Assembly: GCA_037176905.1 (NCBI GenBank)
Contig: JBBBWG010001127.1
Location: 1 to 23,549, forward strand
Direction: 5' to 3'
DNA length: 23,549 bases
Origin: Azolla pinnata
Taxonomy: Eukaryota > Streptophyta > Polypodiopsida > Salviniales > Salviniaceae
A program made the translations under genes and the position numbers. Under the pieces are notes generated by a model. It ran no database searches. It saw only the letters and a list, made by a program, of their open reading frames with translations, and was not told the DNA's origin. Shown here piece after piece: positions 1 through 10,010 of the stretch. Within the stretch, counting starts at the first letter, position 1. Every line of letters begins with the position of its first letter.

Positions 1-566
1 AACGTCGTGCGCTGCCCGATCTGGAGGTTCGTGGGCACGGCCGTCGGGTTCGCGTCGATCACCGCGCGGCACGTCGTCAGCCCCTCGTAGGTCGCGTTGG
101 AGAGCTTGAAGAACGTGTCGCCGGCGCGGATCGTGTAGGTGACGTTGTAGGAGGAGACGTTGGCGCCGGCGCCGGCGCCGCAGCTGCAATCGATCGGCAC
201 GTAGATCCCCTGGCCGTCGTAGATCTGCGCCGTCGCGCCCAGCGAGCTCGCCGCGCGGATCGCCGCCTCCGTCACGTTGAACAGGTAGAAGCCGATCGAC
301 GCGAGCGTGTTGAAGGAGCCGCTCCCCTGCACCCTGTAGTAGGCCAGCGTCTGGCAGGGCGCGCCCGATGTGCAGCGGTAGCCCGCGTTCTCGGGGTGCG
401 GGGCGTTGCAGTCGCTCACGGTGGAGGAGGATGTGTAGTAGAACTGCTGCGCCCGCGCCCAAGGCAGGAGGAGGAGGAGGAAGAGGAAGGCGGTGATGGC
501 GCCATGGAGATGGAGATGGAGGTGGAGGAGGACATGGGAAGCAGATTCAGCAGCACAAGAGGGCAT
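1..566 (-). CDS. LysM receptor-like protein (LYK4/LYK5 or LYR type), 5' part only
   Basis: The first 188 codons run from an ATG at 566-564 off the left edge; no intron is seen. The product starts with a Leu-rich signal peptide (hydrophobic core about residues 24-34, then PWARA, with likely cleavage before Gln40). The ectodomain follows with the LYK4/5-type Cys pattern: C53, C65, C71 and a CxC at 127-129. Family-like stretches are CQTLAYYRVQ (71-80), LFNVTEAAI (95-103) and YTIRAGDTFFKLS; N-glycosylation sequons include NVT at 97-99. Known members are plasma-membrane receptors for chitin or lipochitooligosaccharides with LysM ectodomains and a kinase or pseudokinase; that part lies outside the window. 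Codon use is extremely GC-rich. The leader is odd: residues 13-21 alternate Leu and His because a CTCCAT hexamer repeat is read in this frame, while a second ATG at 536-534 is out of frame. Family call firm, subclass less so. Confidence 0.88.
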   Translation of the reverse strand, partial: MPSCAAESASHVLLHLHLHLHGAITAFLFLLLLLPWARAQQFYYTSSSTVSDCNAPHPENAGYRCTSGAPCQTLAYYRVQGSGSFNTLASIGFYLFNVTEAAIRAASSLGATAQIYDGQGIYVPIDCSCGAGAGANVSSYNVTYTIRAGDTFFKLSNATYEGLTTCRAVIDANPTAVPTNLQIGQRTT

Positions 567-882
567 TTTGCCCCCCCCCTCTCCAAATCAAATCCTCTCT
601 GCTTTCCCCTTCTTCACAGCTTCTTCTGCCCCCTGTTGATGATGCTGCTTCTTCTTCTTCCCTTTCCTGTTATTTATTTTGCTCGGCTATGGCGATTTGG
701 TGGGCATTCCTTCCTCCTCCTTTTATTTCGATACAGATCTGCAGCAGATGGCAGAATGGAGATGGAGATTGGGGAAGAATTGGGGAAGATGGAAGATGAT
801 GAGGCTTTCTTTTTTTCTGCTTTGACCACGGCAAATAGAGCCTCTTGCCATTGAGGAGGTCACAGCAGCTAATGGATGGATG

Positions 883-1739
883 GGTCAAGCAAGGATGTTT
901 GACCCACAAGACTCGAAAAACTCGCCGATCCGATCAATCGATATACGATGAGGGATGAGGAACCGAGATAAAGAAGAAGAAGAAGAAGAGGAAGAGGAAG
1001 AAGAAGAAAGAGCTGGACCCGTGGAGGCACCAGCAGATGTCTTGTCTAACTGCATCTGTCTGCATTGCATGATCGATGAGTTCCCGTCTCCAACCCATCC
1101 ATGGTGGTTGCTAAATCGGACCCCCATCCATCCTCAGAGATTGCTTGACTTGGTCTATAACACACACTCGAAGCGATTGCTTGACTTGACTTGGCTTGGC
1201 TTGACTTGACTTGACTAACTTCCCGCGTCCTTGAGAGTTGAGATCCAACTCAGAAACTCCTATGGGATCCACACAAACTATTAGCATTTCTGAACGGGGC
1301 AAAAGGATGGGCCGATCATTACCATCCATCCACTATGCGATATTTTTGCACTACACGTTGTGCCCCCACAGTGGCTTCTTCCGACATGAATACGACCTCA
1401 TATGACTCTAGAAAACCTGTCCTATCAGAAAAGGAAGGGAAAAGAAAAAGTAACAATGCTCGCAACCCGTTTGCTTGACTTTTGTCCCTCCAATGACCCA
1501 CTCAAAGCAAGTAAAAACATCAATCGATCGATCGATCGCTCGATCGATCGTGCTCCGTTGAAAGTTTTAGCACTTGACCAAAGTTGGCTCATTGCAGACA
1601 AAAAGGAAGGGAAAAGAAAAAGTAACAACGCTCGCAACCCGTTTGCTTGACTTTTGTCCCTCCAATGACCCACTCAAAGCAAGTAAAAACATCAATCGAT
1701 CGATCGATCGTGCTCCGTTGAAAGTTTTAGCACTTGACC
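883..1739. promoter_or_regulatory. Cluster of W-box (TTGACY) motifs upstream of the LysM receptor gene
   Basis: TTGACT/C occurs on the plus strand at 899, 1145, 1181, 1186, 1201, 1206, 1211, 1475, 1574, 1647 and 1734, and inverted (GGTCAA) at 883-888. Two more lie at 2063 and 2376. Six of them fall within 1145-1216 because the DNA there is a CTTGA pentamer repeat. TTGACY is the core bound by WRKY factors, which drive many defence genes, and the adjacent gene is a LysM receptor. Regulation by WRKY proteins is inference; part of the density comes from simple-sequence expansion. Confidence 0.5.
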
Positions 1740-1762
1740 AAAGTTGGCTCATTGCAGACAAA
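1431..1762. repeat. Tandem duplication, units of 172 and 160 bp
   Basis: Copy 1 (1431-1602) and copy 2 (1603-1762) are nearly identical. They differ mainly by a T/C change (ACAATGCTC versus ACAACGCTC) and by 12 bp missing from the ATCG tetranucleotide run in copy 2. Such similarity implies a recent duplication. Each copy carries two W-box cores. Confidence 0.9.
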
Positions 1763-1923
1763 ACTGCATTAAACACTAGGGATTCCAACTCAAACTAGAA
1801 GAAGTCAAAAGTTTACATAAAGTGAGATCATAAGAAGTTGTTGGTTGCACTTTGAAATGCCTGCATAAAAAACCCTGTTTAATTTTTCTTACTCATCGTA
1901 AAGCCAATGAGACATACAAATCT

Positions 1924-2052
1924 CAACACGATTTTGCCAAACGAATTAGGACAAAACATAATCAAGCAACACGATTTTTCCAAACGAATTAGGACAAAAC
2001 ATATTCAAGCAACACGATTTTGCCAAACGAATTAGGACAAAACATAATCAAG
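1924..2052. repeat. 43-bp minisatellite, three copies
   Basis: Three head-to-tail units begin at 1924, 1967 and 2010, each starting CAACACGATTTT and ending AATCAAG or ATTCAAG. Copies 1 and 3 appear identical; copy 2 differs at two positions. No coding role is apparent. Confidence 0.92.
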
Positions 2053-2389
2053 CTTTGTAGGCTTGACTTTGATACACGGCACAGAATAAAGCATCGATCG
2101 CACTCGCTTTGGCCACTTTCGCTAGCATCCAGGCGATCATTCCATTCAAAGAATCGCATAAAGAAAAATCTCAAATGGCTAAAGGAGCTTCATCCATTTC
2201 GACATAAAGAGTATCCCCACACCCTATTTCGGTTTTGCTTTACCGCAACACGTTTGATTCTAACCCCTGTTTCAACATTTTGCAGTGCATATGACCGAGA
2301 AAAGGAAAATTATGGAGGAAAAGAGCATGCCAGAAAAAACATCTAAACCATTCTTGTTCTCATGCTCGCCAGGATTTGACTTGAAATGA

Positions 2390-2421
2390 CAAAGGAAGCT
2401 TAATGTTTAGAGCTTCCTTTG
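2390..2421. repeat. Short perfect inverted repeat (hairpin)
   Basis: An 11-bp arm, CAAAGGAAGCT, is followed by a 10-nt loop and its exact complement AGCTTCCTTTG. It lies between the LysM and zinc-finger genes. It is too short for a typical MITE or microRNA precursor. Confidence 0.6.
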
Positions 2422-2542
2422 CAATTGTAAAACTACAATTCATCACCAAATGTTCCAAAGACAGATCAACAAGAAGAAGACAATACAAGACGAAACAAGA
2501 GGTTCCAGCTAAGATCATCCAAAACACCATTAGTAAACATAA

Positions 2543-2570
2543 GTAGATAGATAGATAGATAGATAGATAG
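2543..2570. repeat. ATAG tetranucleotide microsatellite
   Basis: About seven uninterrupted GATA/ATAG units, followed by a TATATGTG-rich stretch. Confidence 0.9.
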
Positions 2571-2986
2571 GTATATGTGTATATGTATAGAACCCCATAT
2601 TGTATATATATGCCTGAAAACACAACTAACTCACTTTGCACTGGCCTGAAAAGACTTGTTTTTTCGCAAGAAACGTTACTCTCTTACTTTTTTTTCTCTA
2701 TTGAAAACAAAAGCTTTTTCTAGCAAACAAAGAAGAGAGAAAAACAGAAAACAGAAAGGAAGAGAGCTGGATCCACTCCTCTCCTTTAGCATTTTCCCCC
2801 TATTCGAGCGTGCATTTGGAAAGGAAAAAGAGGAGGCTTTTCAAGAAAAAGACGCAGCAAAAAAAGACTCCGATGTAGCCCCCAGGAGTTACAATGAGGA
2901 AAGAAAAGAACCCAAAGAAGAAAGAGAAGTGAAATTTGGGTATAAGTCTTACTGTATACTAGATTCTTATGCTAGCTATATAATGG

Positions 2987-5900
2987 TTAGTACCTGGTTG
3001 AGCGACCCCTTCCTCGCGATCTACCACCAAATCTAGATCCTCTATCCTCATAACTATCATCATTCCGGTCTCTTCGATCGCTGCTGCCAAACCTATCTCC
3101 ATTGCTTCGGCCACCTCTCCAGCCTCCCCTGCTGCCACCACCGTGCCTGTCATCATATGAGCTTCTTCCACCACCCCTCATACTGCTTGATCTGCTCGAG
3201 TTACGATCCCACCTATCCATCCTCCGTGATGAGTCATCCCCGAAACCCCCCCTACTCGAGCCCCGTGGCCAATGCACATCCTCATCGCTCTCTTCATCCT
3301 TCGATCCAATCCCCCTCCTTGCCCTCGGCTCATCTTCATCGCTTTCATCACCATCGCTCTCTTCCTCGTAGTTCTTCTTCTTCCCCCTCGCTGTTGACTT
3401 CCGGCCACGATCCTCCCCCTTCTTTTTCATCGGGCTCGAATTCCTTCTATCGAACAGATCGGAAAGTGAAGATGGTGGCTTCTTGCCGCTTTCCTTCTCA
3501 TCCTCTGAGTCGTCCGAGTCAAGGATGTCGTCAAGGAACTCGGCATCTGAGTCACACCCCTCGTCCCTCCCATCGGAAAATGACAAGCCATTCCCTTCGT
3601 TCTTCTTCTTCTTGTTCTCAAGATCCTTATTCACCTTCCCATCCAACGACAGTTTCCCTTCGAATTGCTCATCTAGATCTGTTGCTGCAATTGCTTCAGC
3701 CGAGTTTGAGTCTTCCTCCTTTCCTTTCCCTGCTGGGTATGTCTTCGTTGGCCGTCTTCGGCTGCACTCCACACATCGATGCTTATGATCAAGGTTCTTG
3801 AAATGACACCTGCATGAGTTTTAGACATGCATGCATACAGATCGGCATTGCATGGATAAAATGGACAACTGCAAATGACACATGTGCACACTTGTATACA
3901 GGATTGATATACATAGGGACAGACAATATGCGGATAAAATGGAGCAAATAATATGTTCGCAGACTTGTGTTCAGGGTACACACACACACACACACACACA
4001 AATATACATACATACAGACAAGCATTATGTGGATAACACAGACAGGTGCAAATGATATATGTACACATTTGGGTTAGCTTACCTGTGAGGGCAGGCATGT
4101 ACACACAGACAGGCATTATGTGGATGAATGTATCAAGACAATGATGTATGCATGTAAACTATTTCTGCAGCATTTATTGGCTTATAATCTCAACCCTCCA
4201 CAAAATACTTCCATGCATATAACCTCTCCGTCTCTCGTCTCCCACACACACGACAGGTTCCACATGACATGAATGATGCAAACATTAAGCATGCACATAA
4301 GTGGATATGTAAGTTTACACATACCAATATCTGTGTGTCAGTTATTATGCAAACGTATGTGCATATAGAATGAGTGAACAGAAGGAAAGGGACATTATCA
4401 TTACAATGATACTTTGATACAGGTGATAGAATAGAGGCATCTATGGTACCTGGGACATTCCCACTGATCAGATTTTGCAGTGGACTTAGCGATGTTCTTC
4501 GTTTCTTGACCTTTATCTAGCACATCTTTAATGTTTTCAACATCTGGTGCCTTGCTTTTCGCTTTCTTCATGCCACTCAACCTGATAATCTCTTTCAACA
4601 ATGTCACAACCGATGTTTTCACATCTTCAGCAAGTGCATCTGGTTGACTCAATGTAGCAGTGCTATATAAAAGCCTCATAACATCTGACAGTTTGGGTTG
4701 AATTGATGGCAATCCTGAAACCTAGTGTTCACAAAATGTACCGAGTATATACCATAAAACAGAGGATTAAAGGAACATCCAAATATTTAGATATACAAAC
4801 TGAAAAGTTAATGTGTACATTATCTTCCTCTTGTGCATCTAGCTCATAATGCTTGCGGAGCCTCTTCAAAGACGATTGAGCTTTCTGGTCATCATCAACA
4901 CGCCCCTTCTGTGCCAGAACCTTGATGTCGTTCTGTGGCAAAGTCCTGTAATATTCAGGCACCCCATAAAACTATCAACTTGAATGTGTATTTTAATAGG
5001 TTTTAGTATCTAGCGTTTGATGCATTCTTTCATAAGGGTTGCAGAATCGAGGAAATGATGTACCCCCACATTATCACTCTACAACTTTGATGTTACCCTA
5101 CATTATACCTCTAGGATCAATGTTTCATACTTTAGAAGATGCAAGCATATATCATTTCCCAATAGACACGAATGTGAAGCAAACCCCCTCATAGAATAAC
5201 AAAACTTTTAAGCAACAAATATCATGGAAACATTCTTACACGGCATAAAAACAGGGAATCAGCACAAACAAAAAGAATCATACATAATACTCATCACTCT
5301 TTTACCACCGGGCACAAAGGTGAACCAATCTTACTCATTACTGGCATCGTTATGATTTCATATACAATTTTGTATGCACACATGCATGCAAATACCACTA
5401 CACCAAACAAAAGTGACAATTTTAATTGTAAATTGTGAAGAGCTACATAAACAGTTGGCATCTATACAAACATACACGCGTGCACACATTATGCATGACA
5501 TGAATGCACGTAATTACATGCCATATGAGCATGAAGTGCTAGAAATACAATGGCACAAAATGGCCAAGTAAACACACACACACACACATATGTATCATTT
5601 CATCATAATAAAGAGACAATGAACCTTACTCGTAAATAGACTCGTGTGCCTGGGAAAACTTGTAAAGAGCTCGTTTCACCGAGGCTGGGTCATCAAACAA
5701 TCTCGTTTTCGTGTTGCCCTTCCTATCATCCTTGAAAAACTCACAATTTTTCATATGCTCCAGAAGAGCATTCCACTCTGGTAATCTGACCTTAGACACA
5801 TTCGGTTTCACAGCTTCCGTAGACGACTTGAGCAAATTGACATCCTGAATAAGAGACTTGATCAAAGTTTTCTGGTCTTCTAGCTCGGCCCTCAAGGATC

Positions 5901-6417
5901 TGACCTCATCTTCGAGGTTAAGAGCAACCCGAGGTCCTTCTTTTTCTTCTTTTCCGACATTCCCTTTGCTTGCTTTTCCTTCTTCATACAGCTTGTGGGC
6001 GGTTGCAAATTCCTCAGATCCCTGGCTTTCAAGCTTTTGGACGGTTTCTATTTCCTCTGGGACGATGTTCTCCGCATCCGCGACCGGGCCGGGGGCAAAT
6101 AGCTTTTCAGCTTCTTGGGCATCTCCTTCCTTCTCGTCCTTCCCTTCTTCGTTGAGCCGGTGGGCTGTACCACATTCTGCAGATACAGGACTTTGTACCT
6201 TGTGGGCGATATCGATTTCCTCTGACGCATGATTCTCGGCTTCTACGGCGGAGCTGAAGAAGAGAAAGGAGGAGCAGGAGGAGGGCAGGGAATGTGTGGC
6301 AACAACAACAACAGGGGGTACGAGCCTATGCTGAAGAGGGGCGAAATGGGGAGTAGCCTGGCGACTTCTGAGCAAAAGGATCTGCCGCCATAAGCCCCGC
6401 TTCAGCAACATAGACAT
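2987..6417 (-). CDS. OZ/VAR3-like organellar RanBP2-type zinc-finger protein with RGG tail
   Basis: Four exons, read 5' to 3' on the minus strand: 6417-5630, 4945-4819, 4721-4450 and 3809-2987. All introns are GT-AG and join in frame to give 669 aa. The start is the ATG at 6417; an upstream in-frame TTG is not a plausible start. Residues 1-35 are Arg/Leu-rich without acids, like a mitochondrial presequence. Then come a charged repetitive linker, a helical region around LPEWNALLEHM through KRLRKHYELD, and a conserved-looking segment (PKLSDVMRLLYS, then VVTLLKEI). One RanBP2-type finger sits at 392-411 (W392, C394, C397, N401, C408, C411); it is split by the third intron and so invisible in single reading frames. 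The tail is acidic and Ser-rich, then RGG/Gly-Arg-rich to the end. The OZ/VAR3 family acts in organellar RNA editing or splicing; that role here is inferred. A donor-like AGGTAC overlaps the last codons, so the 3' end could differ. Confidence 0.82.
3830..4130. repeat. Degenerate CA-rich minisatellite in intron 3 of the zinc-finger gene
   Basis: Imperfect copies of a unit containing ACAGACAGGCATTATGTGGAT recur at about 3843, 3918, 4013 and 4108, interrupted by a pure CA run at 3978-4001. The block lies wholly within the intron 3810-4449. Confidence 0.6.
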
Positions 6418-6448
6418 GGCAAACAAAGGAAGGGACAGAGGGAATCAG

Positions 6449-6475
6449 AGAAGAAGAAGAAGAAGAAGAAGAAGA
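6449..6475. repeat. GAA trinucleotide run in the leader of the zinc-finger gene
   Basis: About nine GAA units lie 32 bp upstream of the start codon. In the transcript sense the run reads CTT/UUC, typical of pyrimidine-rich plant 5' leaders. Confidence 0.8.
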
Positions 6476-6536
6476 GGGGGAGTGAAGAAGGGGTTTTGGA
6501 AGGGTTTTAGATATTTCTAGGTTTCCTACACAAGTG

Positions 6537-6591
6537 TAGGGTTTAGGGTTTAGGGTTTTGCCCACACAAATGCTCTTGCTTACAAACCCTA
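6537..6591. promoter_or_regulatory. Telo-box cluster upstream of the OZ-like gene
   Basis: TAGGGTTT occurs three times in overlapping register at 6537, 6544 and 6551 (a short plant-telomere-type run). One AAACCCTA in the other orientation is at 6584-6591. The group lies 120-175 bp above the start codon. Telo-boxes are known in promoters of plant ribosomal-protein and other growth-linked genes, which fits an organellar RNA-processing factor. Function here is inferred. Confidence 0.65.
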
Positions 6592-6662
6592 AAAGAATCT
6601 TGTGTCGAAATCTCGACCTTCGATCGCCTGATGCTTGTATTCGTTCGACCCGATTCCGGAAA

Positions 6663-7043
6663 TCAAGCGATCCTGTACAGTTCGACTGCCCACTGCTCGA
6701 TCGTCTTGGCACGATTCAATTGTTGCTTCCGTAGCTTAACGAGGTTCATAACACAGTCAGTCGGATCATTGTACTCGAAGATGCTCCTCATCGAGGCACA
6801 GCTTCTCCTCCTTCGTGTTTCTATCTTACGCGTTGTTTGTATTAGTCGTTGTTCTGAGCGCTGCTGGATTATCCGATTGCATGAAGAGGCTACATCCTTG
6901 TGCATGGAGTTGCTCTTCTTGCTCAGATGTTTGGAACCCATGACGGTCCATTTCTTAGATTTGGGCATACGTTTGGTCTTTTGCACGGAAATGGGTTCAC
7001 ATACCACTTCCATCCAATAAGGTCTAGGCGTGTTCTCGATCAT
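6663..7043 (-). other. Unidentified 126-codon open frame
   Basis: An ATG-to-stop frame runs over 381 bp. It is rich in Lys and Arg, with a stretch IFEYNDPTDCVMNLVKLRKQ. I do not recognise a family; it could be a decayed transposon-gag-like fragment or chance. The opposite strand is open over nearly the same interval (6631-7020), which weakens the case. No splice partners or promoter were found. Confidence 0.2.
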
Positions 7044-8815
7044 TATCGCGTGCTACCACCGATATATTGGTGGTGAAGGAAAACATATATGGGATGCTAC
7101 TAAGTGAGCTGACATCGTGGGGCAAGAGAGTAATGGAAGTTATACAGGAACCTCCAACCAACATCATGGTGACTCGAATATGATCTCAAATAATTAAGAA
7201 TTTACAAGGACAATATCTACAAATACAAGGGTTGTTAGAAGAAGCCATTAAGTGGAGACAGGCTTTCATGAACATATGGTTGCCTTACCCCTTTTTTGGA
7301 GGAAGAGCAAAGATAACTTCCATCTTGCCTTCACGGCTTCCTCCTGTGTACTAAGGGGGGCAATATAAGCTTAGGGGTTGCTAGGGTCATCAAGCGAGTT
7401 TGGACCATCAAATACAGAACCATTTTGCATCGTATGCTGCATATACCCACAAGCGCCACAGACAGTGGATGTCTATCTTGATCAATACATGCAAAATAGT
7501 AACAAAATCGGCGATTCTTTCTTAACGTTCCAGTTCCAGATGGAGTTGGGCCAAACCCACATTTAGTTAAGCATATATCTTCAAGTACCTTTGTGACCTG
7601 TATCAGCTGTGTAGCTGCATGTGAAGAAGATTGGCATCCAAAGCACCTCCATTCTTTATCGAAAGATTCTCTCTTCTTAACTTTGGCCTTGGAATCAAGG
7701 AATATATAAAAATTTGTCTCCCGTAATCAAGTGTTACTTCTATTCTCTGGTCTCTCTTGACTGAGCCTCTTCATTTGTCGATGCTCTTCATACAATCATG
7801 TGTGCGTTTAGAGGTGTCGAGGCCTTCCATCATTCAACCATTAGTAGTTAATCATCCACACAATTAGCTACCAATTAACCCACAATTAGCAACCTACCTC
7901 TCCTCGTTTCTCCTCGGCCAAGGTTTAAACTATTCAATGCACCGCATGACGGCCAATAAGCCGCGGCATTAAATGATATCGCGCATTGCCCGTTCATATC
8001 CTCAAGTATCACTCTGGTTGCATTGATTCTCAAGCATGTCGTAGCTACATTCTAAATGCAAAGGATCCCGATGTATAGACTACATTTATGAATCGTTTCT
8101 CTGGGACATTGATACCAATATATTTCCAGCTTTGCATGCAACTTGCATATAAATCATCACTATATATACCGTAAAGAAAAGAAAAAAACACCATGGTTGC
8201 TTCCAATTGTTCGATTCGTTTGTTTATTGCTTATTCACGTGACAGTTAGCGTGGATCGACGGAAACGTAGCACATGAGTTCAATCTGGAACACGCACAAC
8301 TCAAAGCGGTGGGGAGAACAGCTGGAAAAAGGGAAAAAGAAAGGAAGAAAGAGGCGAGGCCAGAAGAAACGGATGGGACCAAGTTGGTACGACACAAGAG
8401 CGGAAAAGAAGAGAAGAGGATCGGGAATCCGCACAGCAAAGGTAGCAAGCAAGCAGCCTGAGAAGAGCACCTAGCTGGAGGCAAAATACAGAAAGCCATG
8501 TGTGCATGTTATGCATGCGATCGAGGTCGATATAGGAAGCAGACGAGGGATCGATGCGGCTCCCGTCCCCAAAGCAAGCGGAGACAAAACAGGAGACAGA
8601 TTTGGTATCAGTTCGATGAACTGAAGTCTGAGCTGCTGAGATCGGCTTCTGCTTGCTACGATAAGAATCAATTCCGATGTCGTTTCGTCCGAAAGAGAAA
8701 AGATCAAACCAAGGAATCAATCAATCAGAAGGCCTGATCTTGTTGTTGTGATCTTGTTGTTGTTGGTCTTCTTCTTCCTCTTCTTGGTCTTCAATAGTTA
8801 TTTTAGGCACACCAA

Positions 8816-8846
8816 ATGTGTGTGTGTGTGTGTTTGTGTGTGTTTG
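8816..8846. repeat. GT dinucleotide microsatellite
   Basis: A TG run of about 15 units with one TTT interruption, in intergenic DNA. Confidence 0.9.
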
Positions 8847-8995
8847 CCTTGCGCGTGGGAACAGCCCCTTACAAGTTCTCTTTCAATTTTTAATTAGGCC
8901 TGTTTTTTTTTTTAAGCAACAAATTTAAAGGCCAAAAACAAAAAAAGAAAAAAAGAACCAGCTGGAAAAAAAAAGGCAACCAACAAAATCAGCCC

Positions 8996-9268
8996 TAAAA
9001 TAAATAAACTCATAAATAAGTAAATTTACAACTTATCAATAAATAAATGTATTACAAATAAATGTAACTCATAACTAAATATATTTACAACTAATAAATG
9101 AATAAATTTACAACTAATAAATGAATAAATTTATAACTAATAAATTAATAAATTAATAACTAATAAATTAATACATTTTGACTAATAAATAAACAAATTT
9201 ATAACTAATAAATAAAAATTTATAACTAATAAATAAATAAATTTGTAACTAACAAATAAATAGATACT
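8996..9268. repeat. AT-rich minisatellite built on AACTAATAAATGAATAAATTTA
   Basis: Roughly ten degenerate units of about 22-26 bp, each containing AACTAATAAAT and ATAAATTTA, form a 270-bp block almost free of G and C. Sequence of this type often behaves as a matrix-attachment region. That is inference from composition only. Confidence 0.8.
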
Positions 9269-9664
9269 GGACTTTATTTTCTATGCACATGACTATTTTT
9301 TCCCTTGTTTTTTGTTTTTCTTTCTCCTTTTTTGTTTACATAATTAGAGGGAGAGAGGAACCATTTTTCCATGAGGGTAACTTTTTATTTTTGTTTCTAT
9401 TTTGTTTTCAAATTTGATTTGATTTGCTACTGTGTGCTGGGAAAAACAAAAAACAAGAAACAAAAGAACAAAAGAACAAAAAACAAAGGAAAGCAGGAGA
9501 TTTTGGCTTTTTTGTTTGTTTTCTTTTAATTCTTCTAGAGAGAGGAAATTCTGAGCTGGCACCAATTCAGAGCCCTTATGATTATTATTATTATTATTAT
9601 TTAATAATTTTTGAATCAGTTTTAAATCTCAGAAAAAAAAGGAAAAACCTGCAATTTTCAAATG

Positions 9665-9666
<2 letters not shown>

Positions 9667-9720
<54 letters not shown>
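9667..9720 (+). repeat. Perfect (GA)27 tract upstream of XTH
   Basis: Twenty-seven uninterrupted GA units lie about 290 bp before the XTH start codon. GA repeats bind plant BPC/GAGA-binding proteins and are highly slippage-prone. Confidence 0.95.
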
Positions 9721-9722
<2 letters not shown>

Positions 9723-9965
9723 ATCAGAGCTTCCATGGCTTCTCTGCAGGCATCAGAGCTTCCATGGCTTTCTCTGCAGGCCTCAGAGCTTCCATAGCTT
9801 TCTTTCTCTGCAGCAGCATCACAGCAGCTTCCATAGCTCTCTCTGCAGCAGCATCGCAGCAGCTTCCATAGCTTCTCTGCAAGCATCAGATCTTCCATAG
9901 CCAGTCCAAGCATCAGAGCTCCCCATAGCTTCTCCGCAGGCCTCCGAGCTTCCATAGCCGCTGCA
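9721..9965 (+). repeat. Minisatellite of about 30 bp in the XTH leader, about eight copies
   Basis: About eight degenerate units of 27-35 bp follow the GA tract without a gap. Each resembles GCATCAGAGCTTCCATAGC followed by TTCTCTGCAG. Variation is mostly CTT or TTTC slippage and CATC/CCTC changes. The repeat makes several spurious open frames on both strands. It ends about 50 bp before the XTH start and is probably 5' untranslated or promoter DNA. Confidence 0.85.
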
Positions 9966-10010
9966 GGAACACACGGACACAGACCGCCGACGCAGCACAA
10001 CCCTGCTTGG

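Larger units (their letters stand above)
567..2986. other. Intergenic: upstream of LysM gene, downstream of the OZ-like gene
   Basis: No convincing gene is present. The stretch holds the promoter side of the LysM gene (minus strand) and the 3' flank of the zinc-finger gene. It contains a purine tract at 971-1010, many TTGAC W-box cores, a tandem duplication at 1431-1762, a three-copy 43-bp repeat at 1924-2052, a short hairpin at 2390-2421 and an ATAG microsatellite at 2543-2570. Open frames here are short, low in complexity or read through repeats. Confidence 0.7.
6418..10010. other. Intergenic region between the divergent OZ-like and XTH genes
   Basis: This is about 3.6 kb with no supported gene. 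Near the zinc-finger gene there is a GAA tract at 6449-6475 and a telo-box group at 6537-6591. An unidentified 126-codon minus-strand frame lies at 6663-7043. From 7044 to 8800 I see nothing recognisable. Then follow a GT run at 8816-8846, an AT-rich tandem array at 8996-9268, and the GA tract plus minisatellite of the XTH leader at 9667-9965. Confidence 0.6.

Noticed and set aside
3157..3801. Plus-strand open frames of 214 and 101 codons
   Set aside because: They are Ser/Pro/His-rich mirrors of the last exon of the zinc-finger gene, whose minus frame joins cleanly to upstream exons.
8224..8737. Overlapping small open frames on both strands
   Set aside because: No family resemblance, no consistent splice partners, and both strands are equally open.
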